Assembly: GCF_000470315.2 (NCBI RefSeq)
Contig: NZ_CBRF02000036.1
Span: forward strand, 1-49,466
Direction: 5' to 3'
DNA length: 49,466 bases
From: Psychromonas sp. SP041
GTDB taxonomy: Bacteria > Pseudomonadota > Gammaproteobacteria > Enterobacterales > Psychromonadaceae
Below are positions 28,012 through 37,806 of this stretch, piece by piece (position 1 is the first letter of the stretch; each line of letters opens with the position of its first letter). Position numbers and translations under genes: made by a program. The notes beneath the pieces were generated by a model. It saw only the letters and a program-made list of their open reading frames with translations. It searched no databases and was not told the origin of the DNA.

Positions 28012-29475
28012 ATGGCATCATCTATCGCAATAGTTCGATTATTGCAGCAATTATTAAAACGAACTCATCGTCAAAATAAAACGATTGATAAGTATCAAAT
28101 TAGATTTTTAAAAAAATTGCAATCAGCTTCAACAATGGAAGCCGAAATAGAACTTTTCGATGAATACAGCCAACAGCTTGAAGCCATTCCAAATAATTTA
28201 GATGATAAGCTTTTAGAAGGCCATTTAGTCTCTCGTCAGTCACAAGCCCAATTGCAACAAATACAACTGCTCTCTAGTTCTATTCACAATAGAATTGAAG
28301 AGATGAAAAGCAGCCCTGAACCTTATACTGTTATTGAGTATCACTCTGAACTAAAAGAGCTCATTAAGATTTACCAACGAGCGGTGATTGAACTTAGCAA
28401 AAGCTCAAATAAATCTGAGATTGATAATAAAGCGGAAGTTGAATTTATTAACGATGAACTGCAACTGCTTATTCTTGAATTGGATGTAGGTCAAGCGTAT
28501 GTTAAAAAGCTTGATCAAGTTCGTCTTAATATCTGCAATGAAAGTGACCCTTTTAAACTGCCTCATCACTGTTTGCACGTTATCACTATTATTATTAATA
28601 GTACTCGTGAAGAACGACGATCTTCTCGTCACTTTCTATACACGCTAAACGATAGCTTAACGCAATTTTATTTAAACTTTGCTCAGACATTAAAAATAAC
28701 TGAAAAAGATTTTGAAAAGCAAAAAGAAGCTTTTGTAACTATTAAGAATAATGCCAAAGCATTAAAAGAAAACAGTGAAAAAGAACAAACTATTGAATCG
28801 TTACGTAAGAATATAGCGCAATATGCCATCAATGTAGAAGAAGCGATGGTCGCACAAGAAAAACAACAAGAAGAAAAGTTTCGTTGTAAGTTCCAAGGTA
28901 TGGTTAGACAGATCAAAGAGTTGCAAAATGAAACGCAAAGCTACCAAAAAACACTTAAACAACAAAACAAGCAATTACATATTGATTTCTTAACTAAGAT
29001 CCCTAACCGAGCAGCTTGGAGTGAGCGTTTAAAAATCGAAGTGACGCGTTTTAAACGTTATAAAAATACACTTAACATTGCCATTATCGATATTGATAGC
29101 TTTAAATCGATCAACGATAGCTTTGGCCATTTAGCTGGGGACAAAGTACTTAATGTGATTGCGCAAACCTTACAGAAATCTATTCGTAATGCTGATTATC
29201 TAGCACGTTACGGTGGTGAAGAATTTGCTTTATTATTACCTGAAATATCTCCAGCCCAAACAGAGTTGGCGTTAAATAAATTACGTGAGCGTATTAAAGC
29301 GATTCCTTTTCAATTTAAAAAAGAAAATTTATCAATTACGATTTCTATCGGTTTCACCACATTTTTACTTTCAGATAGTGCAGATGATGCTTTTGAACGT
29401 GCTGATACCGCTTTGTACCAAGCTAAAAATGCAGGTAGAGATCAGGTTGTATTTTTACAAAAAGACAGTGAATAA
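28012..29475 (+). CDS. cytoplasmic diguanylate cyclase with coiled-coil N-terminus
   Basis: This 487-aa protein has no membrane segment. Residues about 1-325 are helical and charged, with a long Gln/Lys/Glu-rich coiled coil just before the catalytic domain (about 225-325). The GGDEF domain (about 328-487) has DFLTKIPNRAAWSERL, DIDSFKSINDSFGHLAGD, active site GGEEF (401-405) and the inhibitory I-site RNAD (392-395) five residues before it. It should make c-di-GMP and be feedback inhibited. Downstream of, and perhaps co-transcribed with, the TPR/degenerate GGDEF protein. Confidence 0.94.
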   Translation: MASSIAIVRLLQQLLKRTHRQNKTIDKYQIRFLKKLQSASTMEAEIELFDEYSQQLEAIPNNLDDKLLEGHLVSRQSQAQLQQIQLLSSSIHNRIEEMKSSPEPYTVIEYHSELKELIKIYQRAVIELSKSSNKSEIDNKAEVEFINDELQLLILELDVGQAYVKKLDQVRLNICNESDPFKLPHHCLHVITIIINSTREERRSSRHFLYTLNDSLTQFYLNFAQTLKITEKDFEKQKEAFVTIKNNAKALKENSEKEQTIESLRKNIAQYAINVEEAMVAQEKQQEEKFRCKFQGMVRQIKELQNETQSYQKTLKQQNKQLHIDFLTKIPNRAAWSERLKIEVTRFKRYKNTLNIAIIDIDSFKSINDSFGHLAGDKVLNVIAQTLQKSIRNADYLARYGGEEFALLLPEISPAQTELALNKLRERIKAIPFQFKKENLSITISIGFTTFLLSDSADDAFERADTALYQAKNAGRDQVVFLQKDSE

Positions 29476-29603
29476 ATTTAAACTATAAATAATTTAAATA
29501 CCTTAATGTAGTTTTATTTCAATTATTTAGAATAAATCAGCGCTTTTAGGTGGCTTCTCAATCTAACTAAGTTAATCTTAATAGACAGTTATAAGGAGAA
29601 GCT

Positions 29604-30956
29604 ATGATTTCACATATTAGTCCCGTTGGTAGTATGGCACTACTTTCTCAATTAGAAGTAAATCAACTTAAATACAGTGCCTCTTGCGAAACTTATCAAT
29701 TATTCAGACAATGCTCTTTAGCCGTTTTAAAATCAGGCAGCCATACCGATAGCAGTAAAGAAATTCTAGAACGACACAAAGACTTTGAAATTAATGTACT
29801 GCACCAAGAGCGCGGCGTGATTTTAGAGTTATTAAATCCTCCTGAAGATGCCTATATCGATGGTGCTCTGATCAGAGGCATGCAAGATCATTTATTTTCC
29901 GTATTACGTGATTTATTGTATGTAAATACACAGCTACAGCCTGCTCTCTCATCAGAATTTAATAGTGAACAAGCCACCAGTTTAGTTTTTTCAATTCTAC
30001 GTAATGCCAATGTATTAAAAGCAGGTGTCAGCCCAAATGTTGTTGTTTGTTGGGGTGGACATTCAATTAACGATATTGAATTTGCTTATACACGAGAAGT
30101 GGGTAACCAATTAGGTTTAAGAGAACTTAATATCTGCACAGGATGTGGTCCTGGCGCAATGGAAGGCCCTATGAAAGGCGCCGCCGTTGGTCATGCAAAA
30201 CAACGCGTCAGCAACGGACGTTATATCGGCTTAACTGAACCGGGAATTATTGCAGCTGAGCCACCTAACCCGATAGTTAATGAACTGGTTATTTTACCTG
30301 ATATTGAAAAACGCTTAGAAGCTTTTGTTCGTTTCACACACAGCATTGTTATTTTCCCTGGTGGTCCAGGCACAGCCGAAGAACTGTTATATATTTTAGG
30401 GATCATGATGCATCCTGAAAATAAACGTCAGCCTTTACCGATTGTATTAACAGGCCCCGCAAGTAGCGCTGATTATTTCAAAGCGATTGATGAGTTTATT
30501 GTTAATACTTTAGGCACAGAGGCACAAGCGCATTATCAGATCATTATTGACGATGCGCCTTTGGTTGCTAAATTAATTAAAAAATCAATGCACCGCGTGA
30601 AAGAGTACCGCAAAGCAATTGGTGATGCTTACTCGTTCAACTGGACACTAAAAATTGCTGAAGACTTTCAAGTTCCGTTTATCCCAAACCATGAAAACAT
30701 GGCTAATTTAGTCTTACATCGCGACCAACCAAAAGAGCAATTAGCATCAAATTTACGACGTGTATTCTCTGGCATTGTAGGCGGTAACGTTAAAGATGAA
30801 GGGATTAAATCAATCGAAGAAAATGGTCCATTCCAACTCACCGGTGAAAAAGATTTAATGTTGCGTGTAGATAAACTATTAAAAAGCTTTATAGACCAAG
30901 GCCGTATGAAATTACCCGGTACGGCTTACACTCCTTGCTATAAGATAAAAACCTAA
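29604..30956 (+). CDS. ppnN: pyrimidine/purine nucleotide 5'-monophosphate nucleosidase PpnN
   Basis: PpnN (YgdH) cleaves nucleoside monophosphates to base and ribose 5-phosphate and is a (p)ppGpp target in E. coli. The 450-aa length matches E. coli (454). The LOG-like Rossmann core has CWGGHSIND and [20 protein letters not shown] (about 176-195), and the catalytic [16 protein letters not shown] (about 251-266). The N-terminal and C-terminal family-specific domains are present. AAGGAG lies 7 bp before the ATG. xni begins 1 nt after the stop, so the two are co-expressed. Confidence 0.96.
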   Translation: MISHISPVGSMALLSQLEVNQLKYSASCETYQLFRQCSLAVLKSGSHTDSSKEILERHKDFEINVLHQERGVILELLNPPEDAYIDGALIRGMQDHLFSVLRDLLYVNTQLQPALSSEFNSEQATSLVFSILRNANVLKAGVSPNVVVCWGGHSINDIEFAYTREVGNQLGLRELNICTGCGPGAMEGPMKGAAVGHAKQRVSNGRYIGLTEPGIIAAEPPNPIVNELVILPDIEKRLEAFVRFTHSIVIFPGGPGTAEELLYILGIMMHPENKRQPLPIVLTGPASSADYFKAIDEFIVNTLGTEAQAHYQIIIDDAPLVAKLIKKSMHRVKEYRKAIGDAYSFNWTLKIAEDFQVPFIPNHENMANLVLHRDQPKEQLASNLRRVFSGIVGGNVKDEGIKSIEENGPFQLTGEKDLMLRVDKLLKSFIDQGRMKLPGTAYTPCYKIKT

Positions 30957-30957
30957 T

Positions 30958-31743
30958 ATGAGTGCTTCACTATTAATCATAGATGCGATGAATTTAATTC
31001 GTCGTATCTATGCGGTTCAAGAAAAACAGAATACTAAACAAGAGTTTGCCTTAAGTGCAACGAACAACACTGCCTGTAATGCATTACAAAAAATGTTACG
31101 AGCGCACCAACCGACCCATGTTATTTGTGTTTTTGATAGCCATAAAGAAAGCTGGCGCCACCAACTGTTACCTGAATATAAACAAGGTCGAAAACCAATA
31201 CCTCCTGCATTGAAAGCTTATTTACCAACCATCCAAGATGCATTTTATGAAATGGGAATTGAATCTTTAGTGACAGAGCAAGATGAAGCCGATGACTTAA
31301 TTGCAACGCTTGCCTGTAAAATAACAGGCAGACAACAACGTTGTATTATTGTGTCAACGGACAAAGGCTTTTATCAGTTACTGAATGCTTACACCAGTAT
31401 TTACGATTACTTTCAATCGCTACACATGGATAGTTATTATGTAGAACATAAGTTAGGGCTTAAAATTGATCAGTTAACTGACTATTGGGCGATCACAGGT
31501 ATTAGCAGCAGTAATATCAAAGGTGTAGAAGGTGTTGGTAATAAAGGCGCGTTAGCTCTATTACAACAATATCAAAGCTTAAATGCAATGTTAGCTCATC
31601 CGCAAACAGAACCCGTTGATAAGCGTTTGTTAAAAGTACAACAAAATCATCATGATGCGTTATTATCAAAACAGCTAGTGTCATTAAAAACCCAAATTGA
31701 ACTTGGTTTTAATTTAAAAGATTTACGTCATCAAAAGAAATAA
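30958..31743 (+). CDS. xni: flap endonuclease Xni (ExoIX-like)
   Basis: At 261 aa this is related to the 5'-nuclease domain of DNA polymerase I and acts on flap DNA. Seen: LLIIDAMNLIRRIYA (5-19), the VFDSHKESWRHQLLPEYKQGR helical-arch region split across about 59-80, metal-site EQDEADDLIATLA, VSTDKGFYQL, and the helix-hairpin-helix ISSSNIKGVEGVGNKGALAL. As in other Xni proteins, some metal-binding acidic residues of Pol I are reduced. The ATG lies 1 nt after the ppnN stop (TAAT overlap region), indicating coupling. Confidence 0.95.
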   Translation: MSASLLIIDAMNLIRRIYAVQEKQNTKQEFALSATNNTACNALQKMLRAHQPTHVICVFDSHKESWRHQLLPEYKQGRKPIPPALKAYLPTIQDAFYEMGIESLVTEQDEADDLIATLACKITGRQQRCIIVSTDKGFYQLLNAYTSIYDYFQSLHMDSYYVEHKLGLKIDQLTDYWAITGISSSNIKGVEGVGNKGALALLQQYQSLNAMLAHPQTEPVDKRLLKVQQNHHDALLSKQLVSLKTQIELGFNLKDLRHQKK

Positions 31744-32164
31744 CCCTTTTGACGTTAAATAGTCACTACAAATGTTAAATATCGAATAATTTAAATGAAC
31801 ATTACATCAAATTAGATGACCAATAGACTTACCTCGTAAATACGCAAGATGAGCTAGAAAATGTTCACTAATGGCCCTTCGATAGCGTGATGTAATACTG
31901 TTATATAGCATCTTATGCGGCATCCTTATGGAAGACGAATAGAGTTAAGCTTGTGACTTAAGATTTAGCAAAGAAAACGACCTGATACAAAGTGTAAATT
32001 AACAAAAAATTCTGCTTTGTTACTAACATCACAACACAGATGCCATGATGTTAATTAGTAAAAATAGGTCAACTGTTTAATCGACTCGGTACAATATTTT
32101 ATAAAAATGAAGCGTGGCTAATAATGGGTCACAATACTCAGAAATGAATGATGGAGTTTTAACC
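31744..32164 (+). promoter_or_regulatory. gene-free stretch with an imperfect inverted repeat
   Basis: There are 421 bp between xni and the first paralogue gene. An imperfect inverted repeat, TTACTAACATCA (32020-32031) against TGATGTTAATTAGTAA (32046-32061), pairs apart from a 4-nt bulge and could be an operator about 105 bp before the start codon. No xni terminator, tRNA or further gene was recognised. TACAATATTTTATAA near 32090 gives possible -10 sequence. Confidence 0.35.
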
Positions 32165-33883
32165 GTGAAGAAATTATTAATCCCTATCGCTGTTGTTGCC
32201 GTTGGTGCTTCAGCTTACATATACCAACAGCCAAGTTCAGATGATAATGTATTAAGCTACGTACCTGCTGATACGCCCTTCTTTGCTGGCCAATTAACAC
32301 CTTTCCCTATTAAAGATTATATTGCTTCTTCTCCGCATTTAATTGATCCGTCAGATCAGGCTCAAATTGAATCTTTATATGATCAAGATACGCCTTCAAT
32401 GCACTTTTTAGCTAATTTAATGAAAGCTTATCAAGATGGTTTATCAGATGCAGACTTGTTGGTTAAAACATTTGGTTTAGCAGATCAAGTACGTGGTTAC
32501 TTTTACACTTTGGGTCTATTACCCGTGTTAAAACTTGAAGTTCAAAACCCACAAGCTATCTGGGATTTATTAGACAAAAATGAACAAGAAACAGGTTTCA
32601 TACATAAAGAAGGTAAATTAAAAGACATAACTTACCGAACTTACCCACTAACAGAAAATAATAACGGTAAATCAATCAACTTACTTGTAGCACAGTCAAA
32701 TGGCATGCTCACCGTCACGATTGAAGGCGACTTTGTATCTGAAGACCTATTAGCAATGGCACTCGGTTTAGAAAAACCAAGGAAATCATTAGCAGATACA
32801 AGCACCATTTCCGATATCATTAAACAACATCAATTCTCTGATGCTAGCGTTGGTTTCATCAACAATATCGAAATCATAAAAGGCTTAACGAGCAAAGGTG
32901 ATAACCAACTTGCTAAACAATTAACTGAACTTAGTAAAGAAGAGGGTCAAAACCCATTTAAAATGCTACAAACAGAAGTCTGTAAAAACGAGTTTAATGG
33001 CATTGCAAAAAACTGGCCTCGCACTGTATTTGGTTATACTCAAATGGATATCAGTAAAGACGAATCGACATTAGGGTTCTCAGCGGTCATCGAAAGTAAA
33101 AACCAAGTTATATTAGGTGCCCTGAAAGCATTACGAGGTTATATCCCTAACTATACTCAGAACTTTGATAATAACGTCATTGCAACATCCATTGGTTTAG
33201 ATGTTAGTCAACTTTCTGGTTCTCTAACAGATATTCTAGCTAACTTAATAACACCGAGTTACCAATGTGCGCCGCTAGCAGATATGCAATATCAAATTGA
33301 AGTAAGTGGTCAATCATTATCGATGTTAGGAATAGGTGCAAATATGGCTGCTGGCGTTAAAGGCGTTAGCGGTGCAATATTTGATTACAGTATTTCTGAA
33401 AATAATGACCAAGCACAATTGGATACCTTTGATGCATTATTAGCAATACACGTTGATAATCCAGTCGCTATTTTTAACTCGGTTAAAGTGCTTGTGCGTC
33501 AGTTACAACAAGTTGATTTAACTAATAATGGCCCAGCGATATCATTAAAGAGCCTGTTCCCAACACCAGTTGAATTAAACTTAGATCCACAACTTGCGAT
33601 CAAAGGTAATCATTTAATCATTTATAATGGTAACAAAGGTTTACAGGAAGCTGAAAAATTAGCACTTGAGAAGTTATCAGCTAATGGGATTTATCAATTA
33701 TCTTTTGATGCGAAGAAAATATTAACGCCAATTTCAGATGCTGCAAAACTAGCGGGTGAAATTATTCCTGAAGAAGCGATGTTCTTAATGGACTACGATG
33801 CCCGTATGAATATTAATTTAGACATTAATGATCAAGGCATACGCTTCGATTCAATCGTTAATAATAAATCACCTAAAAAATAA
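32165..33883 (+). CDS. membrane-anchored periplasmic protein of unknown family, copy 1
   Basis: From GTG 32165 the protein is 572 aa. An upstream ATG (32114) would add 17 residues but lacks the layout shared with copy 2: both genes have ATGGAG, TTTAA and CGTGAA in the same order at the start. An N-terminal signal anchor (KKLLIPIAVVAVGASAYIYQ) precedes YVPADTPFFAGQLTPFPIKD. The rest is mixed and globular, predicted periplasmic. Two Cys (TEVCKNEFN and PSYQCAPL) are conserved in copy 2, so a disulfide is likely. I do not recognise the family. It looks about half identical by eye to the gene at 34472, indicating tandem duplication. Confidence 0.8.
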   Translation: MKKLLIPIAVVAVGASAYIYQQPSSDDNVLSYVPADTPFFAGQLTPFPIKDYIASSPHLIDPSDQAQIESLYDQDTPSMHFLANLMKAYQDGLSDADLLVKTFGLADQVRGYFYTLGLLPVLKLEVQNPQAIWDLLDKNEQETGFIHKEGKLKDITYRTYPLTENNNGKSINLLVAQSNGMLTVTIEGDFVSEDLLAMALGLEKPRKSLADTSTISDIIKQHQFSDASVGFINNIEIIKGLTSKGDNQLAKQLTELSKEEGQNPFKMLQTEVCKNEFNGIAKNWPRTVFGYTQMDISKDESTLGFSAVIESKNQVILGALKALRGYIPNYTQNFDNNVIATSIGLDVSQLSGSLTDILANLITPSYQCAPLADMQYQIEVSGQSLSMLGIGANMAAGVKGVSGAIFDYSISENNDQAQLDTFDALLAIHVDNPVAIFNSVKVLVRQLQQVDLTNNGPAISLKSLFPTPVELNLDPQLAIKGNHLIIYNGNKGLQEAEKLALEKLSANGIYQLSFDAKKILTPISDAAKLAGEIIPEEAMFLMDYDARMNINLDINDQGIRFDSIVNNKSPKK

Positions 33884-33917
33884 ACGTATTTTTCCAGTAA
33901 TATCCTTTATATAACTT

Positions 33918-33938
33918 AAAACTGGCTTCGGCCAGTTT
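33918..33938 (+). terminator. TTCG-loop hairpin after copy 1
   Basis: An 8-bp stem AAACTGGC/GCCAGTTT is closed by a TTCG tetraloop, 34 bp after the stop. The T tract is short, so it may terminate poorly or act as an mRNA 3' stabiliser. The same hairpin follows copy 2. Confidence 0.65.
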
Positions 33939-34174
33939 ATATCCTCTAAATAACTTTAAAATTAAAAAACACCTCTCGTTTACCATAAGAGATTAACGCT
34001 AATTCTATAAATATTTAATAAAAAACATAAGATTGTATTCAAAATAATAACACTTCAAGACTAAACATAGTAAAACCACTTCCCTCCCTAAAAATCAAAA
34101 TAAAATAATAAAAAAAGCTTTATCGTCAATTTTTTAGTAACATCCATTTATTAAATTAACCTGTTTAACCATTA

Positions 34175-34340
34175 TTATACCGATTACATTAAATAAGCGA
34201 TCTAAATTTTGCGCAGGAAAATGACTTAGTTTAAGGCGTAAATTGAGCTAAATGGTTGTTCCCTTTACGAAATTTATAACAAAGAAATAAGTTATTTTAA
34301 CCAGTAAAATAGATCAGTTAATTAGTGTGATTGGTATTAA
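34175..34340. repeat. MITE-like dispersed repeat, copy A
   Basis: About 166 bp with terminal inverted repeats (left TATACCGATTACA, right TGTGATTGGTATTA). It shares long blocks with copy B at 38875, including CTAAATTTTGCGC, GTTCCCTTTACGAAATTTA and AGTAAAATAGAT. It has no coding capacity. It sits inside the 588-bp gap between the two paralogue genes, which holds nothing else I could identify apart from AT-rich DNA before the second gene. Confidence 0.75.
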
Positions 34341-34471
34341 TAAGCCAATTATTTAAAGTATCAATAAATAACATAAATAAGCTTATTAATATTTATATGG
34401 TTCTATTCTCTAACAAACGTTTAATAAAAAAATAATAGTAATTAAAATCAATATATTATGGAGCTTTAATC

Positions 34472-36220
34472 GTGAAAAAAATATTAATACCTGTTGCCCT
34501 TGTCGCCCTCGCTGGTGCAGCTTACCTTTATCAACAACAGCAACCGCAACAAACAAAACAACCGGCTTATAACGTACTAAATTATGTACCAGCAGATACT
34601 GCAATATTTACAGGTCAATTAACCCCTTTCCCGATAAAAGATTACCTTGCTTCGATCCCTTCTTTTGACTCTCAAAAAGAAATTTTATTATCTGAAATTT
34701 TAGAGGAAGAAAGCCCTGCAATTAACTTTGCACAAAATATATTGAGCACTTATCAAGACGCATTAAAAAACCCAGAAATTTTATCAACTAACTTCGGTTT
34801 AGCAGATGAAATACGAGCTTATTTCTACACAATAGGTTTATTACCTGTTTTTAAAGCTGAAATAGCAAACCCACAAGTGCTTTGGGACTTTTTAGATAAG
34901 AATGAAAAAGAAACGGGATTCAATCATATACAAGGCAAACTGAATGAACAAACTTACCGCCTTTATCGTTTAACTGACGATAGCGTAGATGCAGATAAAA
35001 CAATTAATCTAATTATTGCAGAAAATAACGGTATTTTAACCTTAACAATAACAACGAAAGGTGTTTCTGAACAACTATTATCAACAGCTTTAGGTTTAAC
35101 CAAACCAGTTAATCCTATATCAGATACAAGCATTATTTCGGATACGGCTAAACAACATAATTTATCTAAATCAAATATTGGATTTATTAATCACGTTGAA
35201 ATAATTAAAGGATTAACAACAACCGACGGTAATTTAATCGCTAAGCAAATAACTGAATTAATGAAAGAAGAGAGCAATGAATCGCTTACAATGATTCAAA
35301 ATGAAGTTTGTCATCGAGAGTTTAACTCTATTGCACAAAACTGGCCACGTACCGTATTTGGTTACACAAAAATGGATATCACAAAAGAAGAAACGACTAT
35401 GGGAATGTCTACTATTGTTGAAAGTAAAAACAAAGTTATCTTAGACTCTCTTCAAGCGTTACGCGGTTACATACCAGCATATGTTCAAGGTTATGAAAAT
35501 AAGATCGCATCGATAGGTATTGCATTTAATGTAAGTAATTTATCAGGCTCATTAGCTAATATTTTTACAGACTTAGTAACACCAAGTTATCAATGCCTTC
35601 CATTACACATAGTACAACAAGAAATAGCTAAAGGTAGTAAACCGTTAGGTATGGTAGGCATGTTTGCAAATATGGCAACAGGCATTCAAGGTCTAAGTGC
35701 AACAATATTTGACTATAAAATAAAACGTTCTGATACAGACACAAAAAAAGTAGAGCATTTAAATATTGATGCATTAATTGCTGTTCATGCAGAATCACCA
35801 AAAACAACTTTTGACACTTTAAAAATGATGGTGCCTGGTTTATCGCAACTAAGTTTAACAGTTGATGGACCATCAGTTTCATTAAAGTCTATGATTCCAT
35901 TTCCTCCGGAATTTAAAGAAGATCCACAGGTTGCTATAAGGGGTAACCATTTTGTTATTTATAATGGAGAAATAGCAAAGAAAGAAGCAGAGAATTTATC
36001 AAATGAGAAACTGTCTGCTAATGGCTTATATCGTATGGCATTTGATTTATCAAAAATGATGAGCCCAATAATAAATGAAATAGAAAAATCAGAAGAAGAT
36101 GGTTTACCACCAGAAGTTAAAAATTTACTAAACTATGAAATACGTGTTGACACAAATGCTGATATTAATTCTGAAGGTATACGCTTTGATGTTACTTTCA
36201 ACACCAAATCTGCTAAATAA
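34472..36220 (+). CDS. membrane-anchored periplasmic protein of unknown family, copy 2
   Basis: This 582-aa paralogue of the 32165 gene starts with GTG (ATGGAG lies 10 nt upstream). The N-terminal signal anchor KKILIPVALVALAGAAYLYQ is followed by a Gln/Pro-rich linker and NVLNYVPADTAIFTGQLTPF, nearly the same as in copy 1. Shared later blocks include NWPRTVFGYTKMDI, LRGYIPAYV and PSYQCLPL, with the two Cys conserved. It is predicted to face the periplasm. No catalytic motif was seen. Its own copy of the TTCG hairpin follows it, so the duplicated unit included gene plus terminator. Confidence 0.82.
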   Translation: MKKILIPVALVALAGAAYLYQQQQPQQTKQPAYNVLNYVPADTAIFTGQLTPFPIKDYLASIPSFDSQKEILLSEILEEESPAINFAQNILSTYQDALKNPEILSTNFGLADEIRAYFYTIGLLPVFKAEIANPQVLWDFLDKNEKETGFNHIQGKLNEQTYRLYRLTDDSVDADKTINLIIAENNGILTLTITTKGVSEQLLSTALGLTKPVNPISDTSIISDTAKQHNLSKSNIGFINHVEIIKGLTTTDGNLIAKQITELMKEESNESLTMIQNEVCHREFNSIAQNWPRTVFGYTKMDITKEETTMGMSTIVESKNKVILDSLQALRGYIPAYVQGYENKIASIGIAFNVSNLSGSLANIFTDLVTPSYQCLPLHIVQQEIAKGSKPLGMVGMFANMATGIQGLSATIFDYKIKRSDTDTKKVEHLNIDALIAVHAESPKTTFDTLKMMVPGLSQLSLTVDGPSVSLKSMIPFPPEFKEDPQVAIRGNHFVIYNGEIAKKEAENLSNEKLSANGLYRMAFDLSKMMSPIINEIEKSEEDGLPPEVKNLLNYEIRVDTNADINSEGIRFDVTFNTKSAK

Positions 36221-36259
36221 TATAAATAAATAATTTTTATCTTATTATTTTAATTTAAG

Positions 36260-36283
36260 AAACTGGCTTCGGTCAGTTTTTTT
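36260..36283 (+). terminator. TTCG-loop terminator after copy 2
   Basis: A 7-bp stem AACTGGC/GTCAGTT (one G-T wobble) with TTCG loop is followed by a run of T residues. It is 40 bp after the stop codon, and has the same sequence core as the hairpin after copy 1. Confidence 0.85.
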
Positions 36284-36370
36284 ATTAGGCATTCTGCTTG
36301 CTTTTTCCCCTAACGACACCTCAATCTATTCTAATTTAATTTTTACACTAGCTAATAAAACCAGTTATTC

Positions 36371-36455
36371 TATAATTTCGCAAAATTCACACAAAGAATT
36401 TAACCCCACAGGCTAGAGGGAATAGGCCTCCACATCCGTTAGTAATGGAAAAATT
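36371..36455 (+). promoter_or_regulatory. promoter and structured leader of the purine permease gene
   Basis: A perfect -10 TATAAT (36371-36376) is present, without a clear -35. The resulting leader of about 70 nt contains GAGG/CCTC (around 36416-36430) and a second hairpin TCCGTT-AGT-AATGGA (36435-36449) whose 3' arm covers the likely ribosome site TGGA, 7 nt before the ATG. It could therefore control translation. It does not match a purine or xanthine riboswitch consensus that I know. Confidence 0.4.
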
Positions 36456-37751
36456 ATGTTAGAAAAATTATTTAAACTAAGCGCGAACAACAGTAATGTG
36501 AAAACAGAAATTGTTGCTGGCTTTACCACTTTCTTAACCATGGCTTATATCATTTTTGTTAACCCATCAATGTTATCAGCAACCGGTATGGACTCAGGTG
36601 CCGTATTTGTAGCAACATGTTTAGCAGCCGCGTTAGGTTGTTTTATCATGGGTTTTTACGCTAATTACCCTGTCGCATTAGCACCTGGAATGGGGCTTAA
36701 TGCCTTCTTCTCGTACACAGTTGTTTTACACATGGGATACACTTGGGAAGTGGCATTAGGTGCGGTATTCCTATCGGGTGTTTGCTTTACTTTATTAAGT
36801 TTATTTAAAATTCGTGAGTGGATAATCAATTCAATTCCATTACCAATGCGTAAAGGAATTGCAGCCGGTATTGGTTTATTCCTTGCTCTTATCGCACTTA
36901 AAAATGCAGGAATTGTTGTTGCTAACCCAGCCACATTAGTGAGCTTAGGTGATTTAACCGCATTACCAGCAGCATTAGCTTGTTTAGCGTTTATCGCTAC
37001 GATCGCATTAGCACATTACCGTGTTAAAGGCGGTGTAATGATCGCTATTTTAGGTGTGACGATTATTGGCTTGTTAATGGGTGACGTTCAATACACTGGT
37101 ATTATGTCTATGCCGCCAAGTATTGCCCCTACTTTCATGCAAATGGATATCGCTGGTGCATTTAATGTTGGCATGATTAGTATTGTTTTTGCCTTCTTGT
37201 TCGTCGATTTATTTGATACGTCAGGCACATTAATTGCCGTAGCAGATAAAGCAAAACTATTAGATAAAGACGGCAATTTACCACGCTTAAGCCGTGCTTT
37301 ATTAGCCGATAGTGGTGCATCGATTGCAGGTTCAATGTTAGGTACTTCTACTACAACAAGTTACATCGAAAGCGTATCTGGTGTTGCTGAAGGTGGTCGA
37401 ACTGGTTTAACTGCTGTTGTTGTCGGTGTGTTATTTTTATTAGCGTTATTTTTTGCACCATTGGCTGGTATGGTACCCGCTTATGCTACGGCAGGTGCTC
37501 TGTTATATGTTGCGGTATTAATGGTCGGTGGGCTAAAAAGTATCGATTGGGATGATATTACTGAATCTGCACCAGTAGTGATTGTTGCGTTGATGATGCC
37601 ATTAACATTCTCAATCGCAAATGGTATCGCGATTGGTTTTATCGCTTACGCAGCGATTAAAATTGCAAGCGGCAAGTCAAAAGACTTAAGTCTCAGTGTT
37701 TGGTTCTTAGCTATTTTATTCCTAGCTAAACTTATTTTCTTTCCTGGTTAA
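36456..37751 (+). CDS. NCS2-family purine permease (AzgA/GhxP-like)
   Basis: At 431 aa this has 12-14 hydrophobic segments and imports purine bases by proton symport. Family marks: KTEIVAGFTTFLTMAYIIFVNP (N-terminal, about 16-37), ALAPGMGLNAFFSYTVV, GIGLFLALIALKNAGI, FVDLFDTSGTLIAVA, and GTSTTTSYIESVSGVAEGGRTGL (split around the conserved TSYIES). This pattern is that of the AzgA-type adenine/hypoxanthine/guanine branch (E. coli AdeP, GhxP) rather than UraA/XanQ. The exact base is not determined. A strong terminator follows. Confidence 0.93.
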   Translation: MLEKLFKLSANNSNVKTEIVAGFTTFLTMAYIIFVNPSMLSATGMDSGAVFVATCLAAALGCFIMGFYANYPVALAPGMGLNAFFSYTVVLHMGYTWEVALGAVFLSGVCFTLLSLFKIREWIINSIPLPMRKGIAAGIGLFLALIALKNAGIVVANPATLVSLGDLTALPAALACLAFIATIALAHYRVKGGVMIAILGVTIIGLLMGDVQYTGIMSMPPSIAPTFMQMDIAGAFNVGMISIVFAFLFVDLFDTSGTLIAVADKAKLLDKDGNLPRLSRALLADSGASIAGSMLGTSTTTSYIESVSGVAEGGRTGLTAVVVGVLFLLALFFAPLAGMVPAYATAGALLYVAVLMVGGLKSIDWDDITESAPVVIVALMMPLTFSIANGIAIGFIAYAAIKIASGKSKDLSLSVWFLAILFLAKLIFFPG

Positions 37752-37806
37752 GTTAACACTAAGATTATTGATGGTAATTCATAATCTATAATTAACAATT
37801 AACATT

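Noticed and set aside
36395-36455. Known purine, xanthine (NMT1) or guanidine riboswitch before the purine permease
   Set aside because: The leader is short and lacks the conserved core sequences of these classes as I know them; kept only as an unclassified structured leader.
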